49,793 bases of DNA from Acidobacteriota bacterium (lineage in GTDB: Bacteria; Acidobacteriota; Holophagae; Holophagales; Holophagaceae). The notes below the pieces were generated by a model. That model saw only the letters and a list, made by a program, of their open reading frames with translations, made no database searches and was not told where the DNA came from. The position numbers and the translations under genes were made by a program. Every line of letters starts with the position of its first letter. Within the stretch, counting starts at the first letter, position 1. Where the stretch lies: the NCBI GenBank assembly GCA_016213735.1, contig JACQZU010000004.1, positions 1 to 49,793 of the forward strand. Reading direction: 5' to 3'. Of this stretch, positions 42,673 to 49,793 are shown one piece after another.

Positions 42673-44028
42673 ATGACCATCCAGCTCAAGGACCTGGCGC
42701 CCCCCGTGCTGGAGACCGAGTACGCCGTCCGGGGTCCCATCGTGGCCCGGGCGCAGGAATTGGAACGCTCCGGGCGCGAGATCATCTACTGCAACATCGG
42801 CAACCCCCAGGCCCTCCAGCAGAAGCCCCTCACCTACCTCCGGCAGCTGCTGGCCCTCTGCCAGTGTCCAGAACTCATCGAACAGGCCCCGGGGCTGTTC
42901 CCTCCGGACCTGCGGGAGACCGCGCGGCGGGTGTTGAAGGGCACGCAGCATGGGCTCGGAGCCTACAGCGACAGCAAGGGAGTGCGCTTCATCCGCGAGG
43001 CCGTGGCCGCCTTCATCGAGGAGCGCGATGGCATTCCCGCCGATCCGGAGGCGATCTACCTGACCGACGGCGCGTCCAAGGGGGTGCAGGCCGCCCTGAG
43101 GATCCTGATCAGCGGCCCCAGGGACGGCATCATGGTGCCCATCCCCCAGTACCCCCTATACAGCGCGACCATCACCCTGCTGGAGGGGAAGCAGGTCAAC
43201 TACTACCTGGACGAAGCCCACGGCTGGAAGCTCAGCCGGGCGATGCTGGAGTCCAGCCTCCAGGAGGCGCGGCGCTACGGGGTCCGGGTGAAGGGCCTCT
43301 GCGTGATCAACCCCGGCAACCCCACTGGCAGCGTGCTGGACGAGGCCAACATCCGGATGGTCATCGCCTTCGCCCGCGAGCACGGGCTGGCGCTCCTCGC
43401 GGACGAGGTGTACCAGGAGAACATCTACCTCCAGGGCGACCATTTCACGAGTTTCGCCAAGGTGATGGCCGGCCTGGGCGAGGAAGAGGTGAGCCTGTTC
43501 AGCTTCCACAGCTGCTCCAAGGGATTCCTGGGAGAGTGCGGGCAGCGGGGGGGCTACATGGAACTGCGGAACATCCCCGCGGATGTGACCGCCCAGATCA
43601 CCAAGCTCCAGTCCGTGTCCCTCTGCGCCAACCTCACGGGGCAGGTGGCCACCTACGCCATGGTCCGCCCGCCTCGGCCCGGAGAGCCGAGCCACGGCGC
43701 TTACCAGGAGGAGCGGGAGAGCATCCTGTCCACCCTGCGCCACCGCGCCGCCCTCCTTGCGGAGGGGTTGAACGCCATACCGGGCATCTCCTGCAACCAG
43801 GTGGCCGGCGCCATGTACGCGTTCCCCAGCATCCGGCTCCCCGAAGGCAGGACGGACGAGGCCTACTGCATGGCCCTGCTCGAGGCCACGGGCATTTGCG
43901 TGGTTCCCGGCACGGGGTTCGGCCAGGTCCCCGGGACCGCCCATTTCCGGACCACCATCCTGCCGCCCACGGAGAAGATGATGGCCGTGGTGGAGGGTCT
44001 TGGAGAATTCCACCGCACCTGGCGTTGA
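42673..44028 (+). CDS. Alanine aminotransferase-type PLP enzyme
   Basis: A 451-residue fold-type I aminotransferase of the alanine aminotransferase group, converting alanine and 2-oxoglutarate to pyruvate and glutamate. Diagnostic segments are IIYCNIGNPQALQQKPLTY, LTDGASKGVQ, INPGNPTGSVL, ADEVYQENIY, and the PLP lysine in SFHSCSKGFLGECGQRGGY, which closely resembles eukaryotic-type ALT. ATG 42673-42675 is preceded by GGAGGGAGGACC. It stands 90 bp before the acyl-CoA dehydrogenase gene. Confidence 0.9.
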   Translation: MTIQLKDLAPPVLETEYAVRGPIVARAQELERSGREIIYCNIGNPQALQQKPLTYLRQLLALCQCPELIEQAPGLFPPDLRETARRVLKGTQHGLGAYSDSKGVRFIREAVAAFIEERDGIPADPEAIYLTDGASKGVQAALRILISGPRDGIMVPIPQYPLYSATITLLEGKQVNYYLDEAHGWKLSRAMLESSLQEARRYGVRVKGLCVINPGNPTGSVLDEANIRMVIAFAREHGLALLADEVYQENIYLQGDHFTSFAKVMAGLGEEEVSLFSFHSCSKGFLGECGQRGGYMELRNIPADVTAQITKLQSVSLCANLTGQVATYAMVRPPRPGEPSHGAYQEERESILSTLRHRAALLAEGLNAIPGISCNQVAGAMYAFPSIRLPEGRTDEAYCMALLEATGICVVPGTGFGQVPGTAHFRTTILPPTEKMMAVVEGLGEFHRTWR

Positions 44029-44118
44029 GCCCCTGACCTCCGGTCAGCGGTTCCGGCCTTTCATCCTGGCCGGATAGACTGGTCCTTCCGCGCACACCGC
44101 CCGCGCTCTGGAGGCTCC

Positions 44119-45264
44119 ATGCTCGACTTCTCCCTCTCCAAGGAACAGCTCGATATCAAGGAGCGCGCCCACGAGTTCGCAGTGAAATTCATGCGGCCCG
44201 TGGCCCGCAAGTACGACGAGACCGGGGAGTGGGCGGTGGACGTCTACAAGGCGGCCTTCGACTTCGGCTACCTGCAGGCGCTCGTGCCGGCGGAATTCGG
44301 CGGGGCCGGGAAGACCCAAGTGGAGGAGGCCATCGTCTGCGAGGAGCTGGCCTGGGGCTGCGGGGGACTCTACACCTCCATCATGGCCAACGGCCTGGCG
44401 ATGACCCCGGTGCTCATCGCCGGGAGCCCCGAGCAGAAGAAGAAGTGGCTGGGCATGCTGGCGGAGGAGCCCCGGTTCGCGGCCTTCTCCCTCAGCGAGC
44501 CCAACGCGGGCAGCGACGCGGGATCCATGAGCTGCCGGGCCGAGAAGCGCGGGGACAAGTACATCCTGAACGGCACCAAGTGCTACTGCACCAACGGGGG
44601 CTACGCCGAGTGGTATGCCCTCTTCTGCAGCACCGACCCCAACAAGGGCGCCCGCGGGACCAGCTGCATCGTCGTCCCGCGGAACACTCCGGGACTCGTG
44701 GTGGGGCGTTCCCTGGACAAGATGGGCCAGCGGGCCTCCAACCAGGTGGAACTCTACCTGAACGACGCGGAAGTCCCGGTGGAAAACCTGCTCGGCAAGG
44801 AAGGGATGGGCTTCATCATCGCCATGAAGACCCTGGACCAGACCCGGGCGGCCGTGGCCGCGGGGGGCGTGGGGGTGGCCCGGGCGGCCTACGAGATCGC
44901 CCTGGAGTACGCCAAGACGCGCATCCAGTTCGGCCAGCCCATTTTCAGCAATCAGGCCATCAGTTTCATGCTCGCGGACATGGCCAAGAAGATCGAGGCC
45001 AGCCGCCTGTTGACCTACCAGGCGGCCTGGATGACCGACAACGGCCTCAAGAACTCCAAGCAGAGCGCCATTGCCAAGACCTTCGCCACCGACACCGCCA
45101 TGGAGGTCTCCACGGACGCCGTCCAGATCCTGGGCGGCAACGGCTACAGCCGGGACTACCTGGTGGAGAAGTGCATGCGGGACGCCAAGCTCCTCCAGAT
45201 CTACGAGGGGACCAACCAGATCCAGCGCCTGGTGATCGCCAAGGAGATCCAGCAGGGAAACTGA
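44119..45264 (+). CDS. Acyl-CoA dehydrogenase
   Basis: A 381-residue flavoprotein of the acyl-CoA dehydrogenase family, oxidising acyl-CoA to 2-enoyl-CoA with electrons passed to ETF. Family signatures are FSLSEPNAGSDAGSM, KTRIQFGQPIFSNQAI, QILGGNGYSRDYLVEK and the catalytic-base segment LQIYEGTNQIQRLVIAKEI near the C-terminus. Length is typical of short/branched-chain (butyryl-CoA-like) members. ATG 44119 has GGAGG at good spacing. The last 80 bp are duplicated at 45367-45446; see the findings. Confidence 0.92.
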   Translation: MLDFSLSKEQLDIKERAHEFAVKFMRPVARKYDETGEWAVDVYKAAFDFGYLQALVPAEFGGAGKTQVEEAIVCEELAWGCGGLYTSIMANGLAMTPVLIAGSPEQKKKWLGMLAEEPRFAAFSLSEPNAGSDAGSMSCRAEKRGDKYILNGTKCYCTNGGYAEWYALFCSTDPNKGARGTSCIVVPRNTPGLVVGRSLDKMGQRASNQVELYLNDAEVPVENLLGKEGMGFIIAMKTLDQTRAAVAAGGVGVARAAYEIALEYAKTRIQFGQPIFSNQAISFMLADMAKKIEASRLLTYQAAWMTDNGLKNSKQSAIAKTFATDTAMEVSTDAVQILGGNGYSRDYLVEKCMRDAKLLQIYEGTNQIQRLVIAKEIQQGN

Positions 45265-45265
45265 T
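45186..45265 (+). repeat. 80-bp duplicated 3' end of the acyl-CoA dehydrogenase gene (gene copy)
   Basis: The last 26 codons and stop, from CAAGCTCCT to CTGAT. They match 45367-45446 at 77 of 80 positions. The three differences all fall in third codon positions and are synonymous. Confidence 0.9.
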
Positions 45266-45366
45266 GCACCCTGTGGGACGCCACCATTTGCCAGGACTGG
45301 CGAATAGGACGGCATCGCCAAAGGCGATGGCCGCCCGAAGGGCGAGGGCACATGAAGTGCCCGAGT
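45266..45366. repeat. 101-bp spacer with a row of hairpins
   Basis: Four adjacent inverted repeats: GCCAG-GA-CTGGC (45290-45301), CATCGCC-AAA-GGCGATG (45313-45329), CGCCC-GAA-GGGCG (45332-45344) and GGGCAC-ATGAA-GTGCCC (45346-45362). It separates the two copies of the acyl-CoA dehydrogenase 3' end. Confidence 0.8.
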
Positions 45367-45446
45367 CAAGCTCCTTCAGATCTACGAGGGGACCAACCAG
45401 ATCCAGCGCCTAGTGATCGCCAAGGAGATCCAGCAGGGGAACTGAT
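45367..45446 (+). pseudogene. Duplicated acyl-CoA dehydrogenase 3' end (second copy)
   Basis: An 80-bp copy of the acyl-CoA dehydrogenase gene end including a stop codon, without a start or the rest of the gene. It could be a remnant left by insertion of the hairpin-bearing segment upstream. Confidence 0.85.
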
Positions 45447-45499
45447 CCTCGATCCCATGGCGGCCGTACTGGCCGGGGCTTGCAGGCATACTTGAAGCG

Positions 45500-47209
45500 A
45501 TGGAATCCCCGGGGTCCGTGGCCGCCAGGCCCTTTTTCAACTTCGTCCTGCTCGTGGCCCTCGGGGCAGGTTGGATGCTGCTGGCCGACCGATTCACGGA
45601 ACCTCCCTTCGGCCTGGGGCTGGGCTCCGCCCTGATCGCGGGGGCCCTCGTGGTCGGGATCGCAGGTTGGCTGGGCTGGGGCTTCCGGCAGGTCTGGCTC
45701 TACCCGCCGCTCCTTCAACGCGCCGAGGCCCTTTGGGCCCGGGGGGGGCCTCCGGAGGCGGTGGAGGCCCTCCTGCTGGACGCGGTCCTGGCCCGGGGAG
45801 AGCTGGGCTTCCGGATCCACATCCTGCGGGGGCACGCCCTCCTGGCCCAGGACCGAAGGGATCCGGCCTGGCGAGCCTACCTGCAGGGCGAACTGGCCCG
45901 GCTGCCCTGGGTGCTGGAACTCCTCGTCGCCCCCGCCTTCCGCATTCGGGCCCAGGATGTAGGGCCCAGGGACCTCAGGCGGTGTGAGCGCCTGCACCGC
46001 CTGGCGCCGCGGATGTCCCGGCTCTGCCACCTGCGGGCCGTGTTCCACCTGCAGGACCCCGCCCAGGCCTCCCAGGACAGGGCCTGGCGGCTCCTCTCCG
46101 AGGCTCTGCCCCAGGGGGCCCACAACCCCCTCCTGCTGGAGGACGTGATGCTGGCGGGCCTCGGCCGGCGCGACGAGTCGCTCTGGCAGCCCGCCCTGGC
46201 CCTTCTGGGGAGCCTGCACCTGGATCCCCGCCTGCCCTGGGACCGTTGCGAGCCCGCGGCAGCGCTTCTCGCGGCCAGCCGGCCCGCCGAGACTCTGGCC
46301 CTCATCCAGAGTCTGGCCCCGGCCCAGAGGGAGGAGCTTCGCCCCATGGAATTGGAGGCCGGCGCCCGAAGGATGCTGGGGGACCTGGAGGGCGCTGACG
46401 CCGTCATCGAGGAGGGGCTCCGGCGCCATCCCGGCAGCTTCCGGCTGTGGATGGAATCCCACCTCCTGGCCGTCGAGGACCGGGCCTACGAGGACGCCCG
46501 CTCCGATCTGGAAGAGGCCCGGCGGGCACGGGATCCCGAGAGCCTGGAACAGGGTTGGGAGTGGGAGCTTCGGGCCGCCGAGTTCGCCTGGTGGGTGGAC
46601 GGGGACGCCGAAAGGGCCCACCGGCACCTGGCCCTGGTTCCCCCGGAGCGGCGAGGAGAAGCCCTTCCCCCGCTGGAACTCCACTTGCAGGTCGCCCGGG
46701 GGGAGCACGACGCGGCCTTCGCGGTCCTGCGGGATCTGCTGAAGGACCATCCTGCCCACCTCGGGCTCCTGCTCCTCCAGGCCGAGTGCCTGGCCGGCAT
46801 GCAGGCCTGGGAATCGCTCCTGCCCTTCCTGGAGCAGATGGAAGGGGAAGCCAGGGAGCGGGCGGAGTACTGGCACCTGCGCGGCCTGTGCCTGGCTCAC
46901 CACGAGAGGCCCCAGGAGGCCCGGGACGACCTGGAGCGGGCCGCCCGCATGGATCCTGGGGACCTGCGCCTTGTGCTGGACGCAGGGCACGCCTGCGCCG
47001 AACTGGGCGAGTGGGAAAGGTCCGAGTTCCACTGGCGCCAGGCCCTTCACTTGGACGGGGCCTGCGAGGAGGCCCTGGTGGAGTTGGCCGAGTCCCGCCG
47101 CTCCCTCCACGACGAGAAGGGCGCCCTCCGGCTGCTCAGGGAATGCCTGCTCCTCCACCCGGAATCGGCCGAGGCCCAGGCCCGGCTCGCGGAACTCGAA
47201 GCCCAGTGA
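45500..47209 (+). CDS. Membrane-anchored TPR protein
   Basis: A 569-residue protein with two N-terminal hydrophobic segments (about 14-30 and 40-60). A long helical-repeat region of about 500 residues follows in the TPR style, with a recognisable TPR near the end (YWHLRGLCLAHHERPQEARDDLERAARMDPGD). It is probably an inner-membrane scaffold. ATG 45500 has no strong ribosome binding site. It is convergent with the transglutaminase-like gene, with 3 bp between stops. Confidence 0.75.
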   Translation: MESPGSVAARPFFNFVLLVALGAGWMLLADRFTEPPFGLGLGSALIAGALVVGIAGWLGWGFRQVWLYPPLLQRAEALWARGGPPEAVEALLLDAVLARGELGFRIHILRGHALLAQDRRDPAWRAYLQGELARLPWVLELLVAPAFRIRAQDVGPRDLRRCERLHRLAPRMSRLCHLRAVFHLQDPAQASQDRAWRLLSEALPQGAHNPLLLEDVMLAGLGRRDESLWQPALALLGSLHLDPRLPWDRCEPAAALLAASRPAETLALIQSLAPAQREELRPMELEAGARRMLGDLEGADAVIEEGLRRHPGSFRLWMESHLLAVEDRAYEDARSDLEEARRARDPESLEQGWEWELRAAEFAWWVDGDAERAHRHLALVPPERRGEALPPLELHLQVARGEHDAAFAVLRDLLKDHPAHLGLLLLQAECLAGMQAWESLLPFLEQMEGEARERAEYWHLRGLCLAHHERPQEARDDLERAARMDPGDLRLVLDAGHACAELGEWERSEFHWRQALHLDGACEEALVELAESRRSLHDEKGALRLLRECLLLHPESAEAQARLAELEAQ

Positions 47210-47212
47210 TCG

Positions 47213-48280
47213 CTACTGCCGCTGCTGCTTGAGGGCGGCGATCTTGGAGTCGTAGCGATCCCGCTCCTCCCGGATGGCCCAGCGCCGGGCCTTCTCCAGG
47301 CTTTCCATGGCGGCGTCGGCCTTCCCCTCCTGGAGGTGGATGCGGACCTGGAGCAGATGGAACTCGGATTCGTAGGGCTGGATCTTGAGGGCGGCCTTCA
47401 CCTCCTTGGCCGCGTCGGCCCACCGCCCCTCCTCCATGGCCTCGTCCGCCAGGAAGGCGTGGTAATAGGGATCCTTCTTGCGGAGGTCCATGCCCAGGGC
47501 CCGGAAATGGATCGCCTCCTCGAATCGGCCCAGACCCCTCGCAAGCATTTCCATGTTTCCCACGGGAGTGCCATCCCGTGGATCCAGGGCGATGGCTCGG
47601 CGGAAGCAGGTTTCGGCGTCGGCTTTCCGGTCGAGGTTGTTCAGCACCACCCCGCGGATGTTCCAGCCCACGGAAGAGGTGGGGTCCACGCGGATGGCCA
47701 GGTCGGCCTCCGCCTCGGCCTGAGCCTTCTCGCCCGCATCCAGCGCCTCCACCGCCCGGTTGCTGTGGTAGAGGGAACGGAACCGGGCCTCGGTCATGAT
47801 GTTGACCAGGTAGTAGCCGGTGCGCTTCCGGAGCTGCGGGAGGAAGTCGGCCACCACCTCCTCGAGGGGGGGGAGGGAAACCACGGCGACGACATGGCGC
47901 TCGAAGCGGATCATGCTCCCGCTCCGTCGCCACCGGTTGGTGTTCAGGGGTTCCGCGGGGCGGGCCTCGATGCCCAGGCTGCGGCAGGCGGCGGTGTAGA
48001 ACGCGGTCAGGGAGAGGCAGTTGGCCTTGCGATCCTGCCACACCTCCGCCACGCTGCGGGTCCGGCTGTTGTCGTAGGTGATCCCCAGGCCGGTCCCCCC
48101 TTCGGAAGTGGGGGCGAAAATCGCGGTGAGCAGGGCCTGGAGCTTGGGCTTGACCCCGGGCTGGATGCCGGTGGCCCGGCGGGCCCATTGGTGGACCTCG
48201 GGAGGGGCGGCGAGGGGATCCGCCTGGCCCAAAAGGGCCATTCCGGCCAGGAGAATGGGGGTCGACAAGCTGATCCTCAA
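47213..48280 (-). CDS. Secreted transglutaminase-like and TPR protein
   Basis: A 355-residue protein with a signal peptide (about residues 1-20). A transglutaminase-like/SirB1-like core follows, with a cysteine in DRKANCLSLTAFY and a histidine in RFERHVVAVVSL spaced as expected for the Cys-His pair, and NSRT before it. Three or four C-terminal TPRs follow (about 185-335), for example VGWNIRGVVLNNLDRKADAET. It starts with TTG (48278-48280), supported by GAGGTG six bases upstream and by the position of the signal peptide; there is no alternative ATG before the hydrophobic core. The substrate is unknown, possibly a peptidoglycan or protein cross-link. Confidence 0.75.
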   Translation of the reverse strand: MRISLSTPILLAGMALLGQADPLAAPPEVHQWARRATGIQPGVKPKLQALLTAIFAPTSEGGTGLGITYDNSRTRSVAEVWQDRKANCLSLTAFYTAACRSLGIEARPAEPLNTNRWRRSGSMIRFERHVVAVVSLPPLEEVVADFLPQLRKRTGYYLVNIMTEARFRSLYHSNRAVEALDAGEKAQAEAEADLAIRVDPTSSVGWNIRGVVLNNLDRKADAETCFRRAIALDPRDGTPVGNMEMLARGLGRFEEAIHFRALGMDLRKKDPYYHAFLADEAMEEGRWADAAKEVKAALKIQPYESEFHLLQVRIHLQEGKADAAMESLEKARRWAIREERDRYDSKIAALKQQRQ

Positions 48281-48361
48281 GATTCCACCTCACCTTCAAG
48301 CTAGTTCACGGCGGAAACCCGGCAAGTTTAGCGGGACAAGTCGTGGCATCCTGGGGTGGAG

Positions 48362-49282
48362 ATGGACACCACCGCGGTCGTCTGTGCCTATTCGCTCGTG
48401 GGCCGAGAGGCGTTGGCCGGCCTGCTCGAGGCGGGCGTCCGGGTCCTGGGTCTTTTCACCTATCCCCACGCGCCGGAGGACGGCTGGTTCGAGCCCCCCG
48501 CCGACCTGGCCCGGCGGGAGGGGATCCCGGTCTGGATGGAGCCACGGTTCAACGAGGACGCGGTTTTCGAACGGATCCGGGGCCTCCGGCCCGATTTCCT
48601 CTTTTCCTTCTACTTCCGGGAGATGATCCAGGGCCGCTTCCTGGACCTTCCTCCCCGGGGCGCCTACAACCTCCACGGGAGCCTTCTGCCTCGTTACCGG
48701 GGGCGCGCTCCCGTCAATTGGGTGCTCGTGAAGGGTGAGCCCGAGACCGGGGTCACCCTTCACCTGATGACCCCCAAGCCCGATGACGGGGACATCGTGG
48801 GCCAGGCACGCATCCCCATGGAGTGGGATGAAACGGCCCTCAGCCTGACCCGGAAGGTGGCCGCGGCGGGGCGAGGCCTGGTCGCCGCGACGGTGGCGGA
48901 CCTCGCGGCTGGCCGAGTGGCCGGAATCTCCCAGAAGACCCTGGGTCCTTCCTCCTATTTCGGAGGCCGCAAGCCCGAGGACGGGGAACTGCGTTTCGAG
49001 CTGGGGGCCGGGGAGGCCTTCAACCTCGTCCGGGCCGTGGCGGACCCTTGGCCCAACGCCTTCCTCCGCCTGCCCAGAGGCGTGGTCCAGGTTCCCTGGG
49101 CCCTGCCCAGCCCCGAGTCCTGCCCGCCGGGGCACTTCAGGCCGGGCCCCCTGGGGCCCCTGGTGGGATTCTCCGATGGCTCCCTGGTCCTGCACAGTCT
49201 TCGACACCAGGGCCAGCGCCTGGAGCGGCCCACGGAAATGGCCGCACTGCTGAGGGAGTTGGGACTGCCGGAATCTCCCTGA
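48362..49282 (+). CDS. ArnA-type formyltransferase
   Basis: A 306-residue formyltransferase-fold protein. The 10-formyl-THF transferase motif YNLHGSLLPRYRGRAPVNWVL (about residues 101-121) carries Asn and His of the catalytic triad, and PDDGDIVGQ supplies the Asp. The wording is that of the N-terminal domain of ArnA (UDP-Ara4N formyltransferase) rather than methionyl-tRNA formyltransferase. The ArnA dehydrogenase half is absent, so it is a standalone enzyme that may formylate an amino sugar nucleotide for surface polysaccharide or lipid A. ATG 48362 is chosen; a GTG six bases upstream is possible. Confidence 0.82.
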   Translation: MDTTAVVCAYSLVGREALAGLLEAGVRVLGLFTYPHAPEDGWFEPPADLARREGIPVWMEPRFNEDAVFERIRGLRPDFLFSFYFREMIQGRFLDLPPRGAYNLHGSLLPRYRGRAPVNWVLVKGEPETGVTLHLMTPKPDDGDIVGQARIPMEWDETALSLTRKVAAAGRGLVAATVADLAAGRVAGISQKTLGPSSYFGGRKPEDGELRFELGAGEAFNLVRAVADPWPNAFLRLPRGVVQVPWALPSPESCPPGHFRPGPLGPLVGFSDGSLVLHSLRHQGQRLERPTEMAALLRELGLPESP

Positions 49283-49313
49283 GGGCTCCGATCCGGGGAA
49301 CCCCTTGGAAATT

Positions 49314-49446
49314 TGGCGGAAGGTGAGGGATTCCCCTTCGGGCCGCACGAATCGCTGGCACGGGGCGGAACGGCTCCGGCAGCCCACCGGGCTGCCCTCG
49401 CCTGCCCCTACCTGCCAGCGATTCTGTGATTTCGAATCCCTCACCT
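49314..49446. repeat. tRNA-derived nested palindrome next to tRNA-Ser
   Basis: 49314-49333 is an exact 20-base copy (TGGCGGAAGGTGAGGGATTC) of the 3' end of the tRNA-Ser gene at 49479-49498. An inverted copy lies at 49432-49446. These form an outer stem (49321-49333 with 49434-49446, 13 bp). Inside are a small left hairpin (CCC-TTC-GGG, about 49335-49343), an inner stem (49349-49360 with 49413-49424, 12 bp), then GGGGC/GCCCC (49362-49366 with 49404-49408) and GGCAGCCC-ACC-GGGCTGCC (49378-49396). The palindrome itself spans 126 bp. Confidence 0.82.
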
Positions 49447-49454
49447 CCAATAAT

Positions 49455-49476
49455 GGCCCGCTTGGGCGGGCCACCT
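49455..49476 (-). terminator. Likely terminator of tRNA-Ser(UGA)
   Basis: GGCCCGC (49455-49461) pairs with GCGGGCC (49466-49472) directly downstream of the tRNA on the minus strand, followed by ATTATT. A 4-nt loop and weak T run. Confidence 0.55.
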
Positions 49477-49478
49477 GA

Positions 49479-49566
49479 TGGCGGAAGGTGAGGGATTCGA
49501 ACCCCCGGTGGGTTTCCCCACGACGGTTTTCAAGACCGTTGCCTTAAACCACTCGGCCAACCTTCC
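49479..49566 (-). tRNA. tRNA-Ser (anticodon TGA)
   Basis: 88 nt with CCA encoded. The acceptor stem is GGAAGGT/ACCTTCC with discriminator G. The anticodon loop CTTGAAA is closed by ACGGT/ACCGT, giving anticodon TGA (49530-49532). The long variable arm (GTGGGGAAACCCAC type) is typical of class II serine tRNAs, and the T loop is TTCGAAT. It reads UCN codons, mainly UCA. Confidence 0.95.
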
Positions 49567-49650
49567 GGTGCCTCATTGTCGGGCCGGCATCCTCCACGGG
49601 GCAAGGATCCTTGCCGGACCGGGCGCCGCCCGGTACCCTCAAAGGTCGCT
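49567..49650. promoter_or_regulatory. Divergent promoter region between two serine tRNAs
   Basis: The 84 bp must carry promoters for both tRNAs. A perfect 16-bp palindrome GGCAAGGATCCTTGCC (49600-49615) places TTGCC on both strands. Outward from it lie TACCCT (49633-49638, plus) and GACAAT (minus, about 49575-49580) at roughly promoter spacing. A shared palindromic -35 region is plausible. Confidence 0.4.
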
Positions 49651-49743
49651 GGAGAGATGCCGGAGTGGCCGAACGGGCTCGCCTGCTAAGCGAGTGTATT
49701 GGGTAAACCAGTACCGAGGGTTCGAATCCCTCTCTCTCCGCCA
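49651..49743 (+). tRNA. tRNA-Ser (anticodon GCT)
   Basis: 93 nt with CCA encoded. Acceptor stem GGAGAGA/TCTCTCC, discriminator G. The anticodon loop CTGCTAA lies between CTCGC and GCGAG, with anticodon GCT at 49685-49687. A long variable arm follows (class II). It reads AGU and AGC serine codons. Confidence 0.95.
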
Positions 49744-49748
49744 CTGAG

Positions 49749-49778
49749 GGGCCGCCAATGGCGGCCCTGAAGGTTTTT
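49749..49778 (+). terminator. Intrinsic terminator of tRNA-Ser(GCU)
   Basis: A perfect 8-bp stem GGGCCGCC/GGCGGCCC with loop AAT (49749-49767) is followed after 6 nt by TTTTT, directly downstream of the tRNA. Confidence 0.75.
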
Positions 49779-49793
49779 ACGGAGAGAGAGGGA

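Noticed and set aside
1-49793. CRISPR arrays, rRNA genes, riboswitches or a replication origin
   Set aside because: I looked for regularly spaced repeats, rRNA-like blocks, known riboswitch cores and DnaA-box clusters by eye and saw none. A covariance-model scan would be needed to exclude small riboswitches.
49781-49793. GGAGAGAGAGGGA at the very end as the start of another tRNA
   Set aside because: It resembles the 5' end of the tRNA-Ser acceptor stem, but too few bases remain to test for a cloverleaf.

Overview
The window is a GC-rich (roughly 70%) bacterial chromosome segment from a Gram-negative organism. It carries an OmpA-like protein, many Sec-secreted proteins and a standalone ArnA-type formyltransferase. 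The gene mix and base composition fit Acidobacteriota, class Holophagae (Geothrix/Holophaga/Mesoterricola-like). That placement is inference from gene content; no rRNA or other marker gene is present to fix it.

Layout. 1-297 is the 3' end of ilvC. 660-4285 (minus) is a pgi-like gene followed by a two-gene cytochrome bd-family module whose subunit I carries a fused cytochrome c domain. 4286-5485 is a gene-free, hairpin-rich stretch with a 126-bp multi-branched palindrome. 5486-17343 (minus) is an accessory island: a 1135-residue Ig/TIG repeat protein, a 1961-residue secreted RHS/YD-repeat protein with an AT-rich C-terminal tip, a small membrane protein as candidate immunity factor, an IS21 istB remnant, then a start-less second RHS C-terminal cassette with its own small membrane protein. 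17713-20427 (minus) is glgC-glgA. 20572-22895 is a NicO-like transporter coupled to murJ. 22864-26775 (minus) holds a CZB zinc protein, a DinB-like protein, an Ig-repeat protein with a SPOR-like end, a truncated four-helix-bundle gene and two hypothetical proteins. 26840-33175 holds an HxlR remnant, a tandem S41 peptidase-like protein, a secreted hypothetical protein, a nuclease/K+ channel pair and an OmpA-like lipoprotein or periplasmic protein. 33402-37372 (minus) is an acyl-CoA carboxylase carboxyltransferase and a helical repeat protein. 37440-42538 holds an MFS transporter, a propeller-sensor diguanylate cyclase and an SDR. 42673-49282 holds an alanine-type aminotransferase, an acyl-CoA dehydrogenase with a duplicated 3' end, a TPR protein, a transglutaminase-like/TPR protein and a formyltransferase. 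The window ends with two divergent serine tRNAs.

The most interesting parts are four. (1) The RHS locus has a 392-bp ungapped homology between the full-length gene and a silent downstream cassette, so one recombination event would swap the toxin tip and its immunity gene. (2) Two structurally similar 126-bp nested palindromes occur, at 4410-4535 and 49321-49446; the outer arms of the second are copied from the neighbouring tRNA-Ser. (3) The last 80 bp of the acyl-CoA dehydrogenase gene are duplicated across a run of hairpins, and all three differences are synonymous. (4) A dispersed element of about 147 bp is present twice in opposite orientation, each copy abutting a gene boundary. No CRISPR array, rRNA, intact transposase or replication origin was seen.
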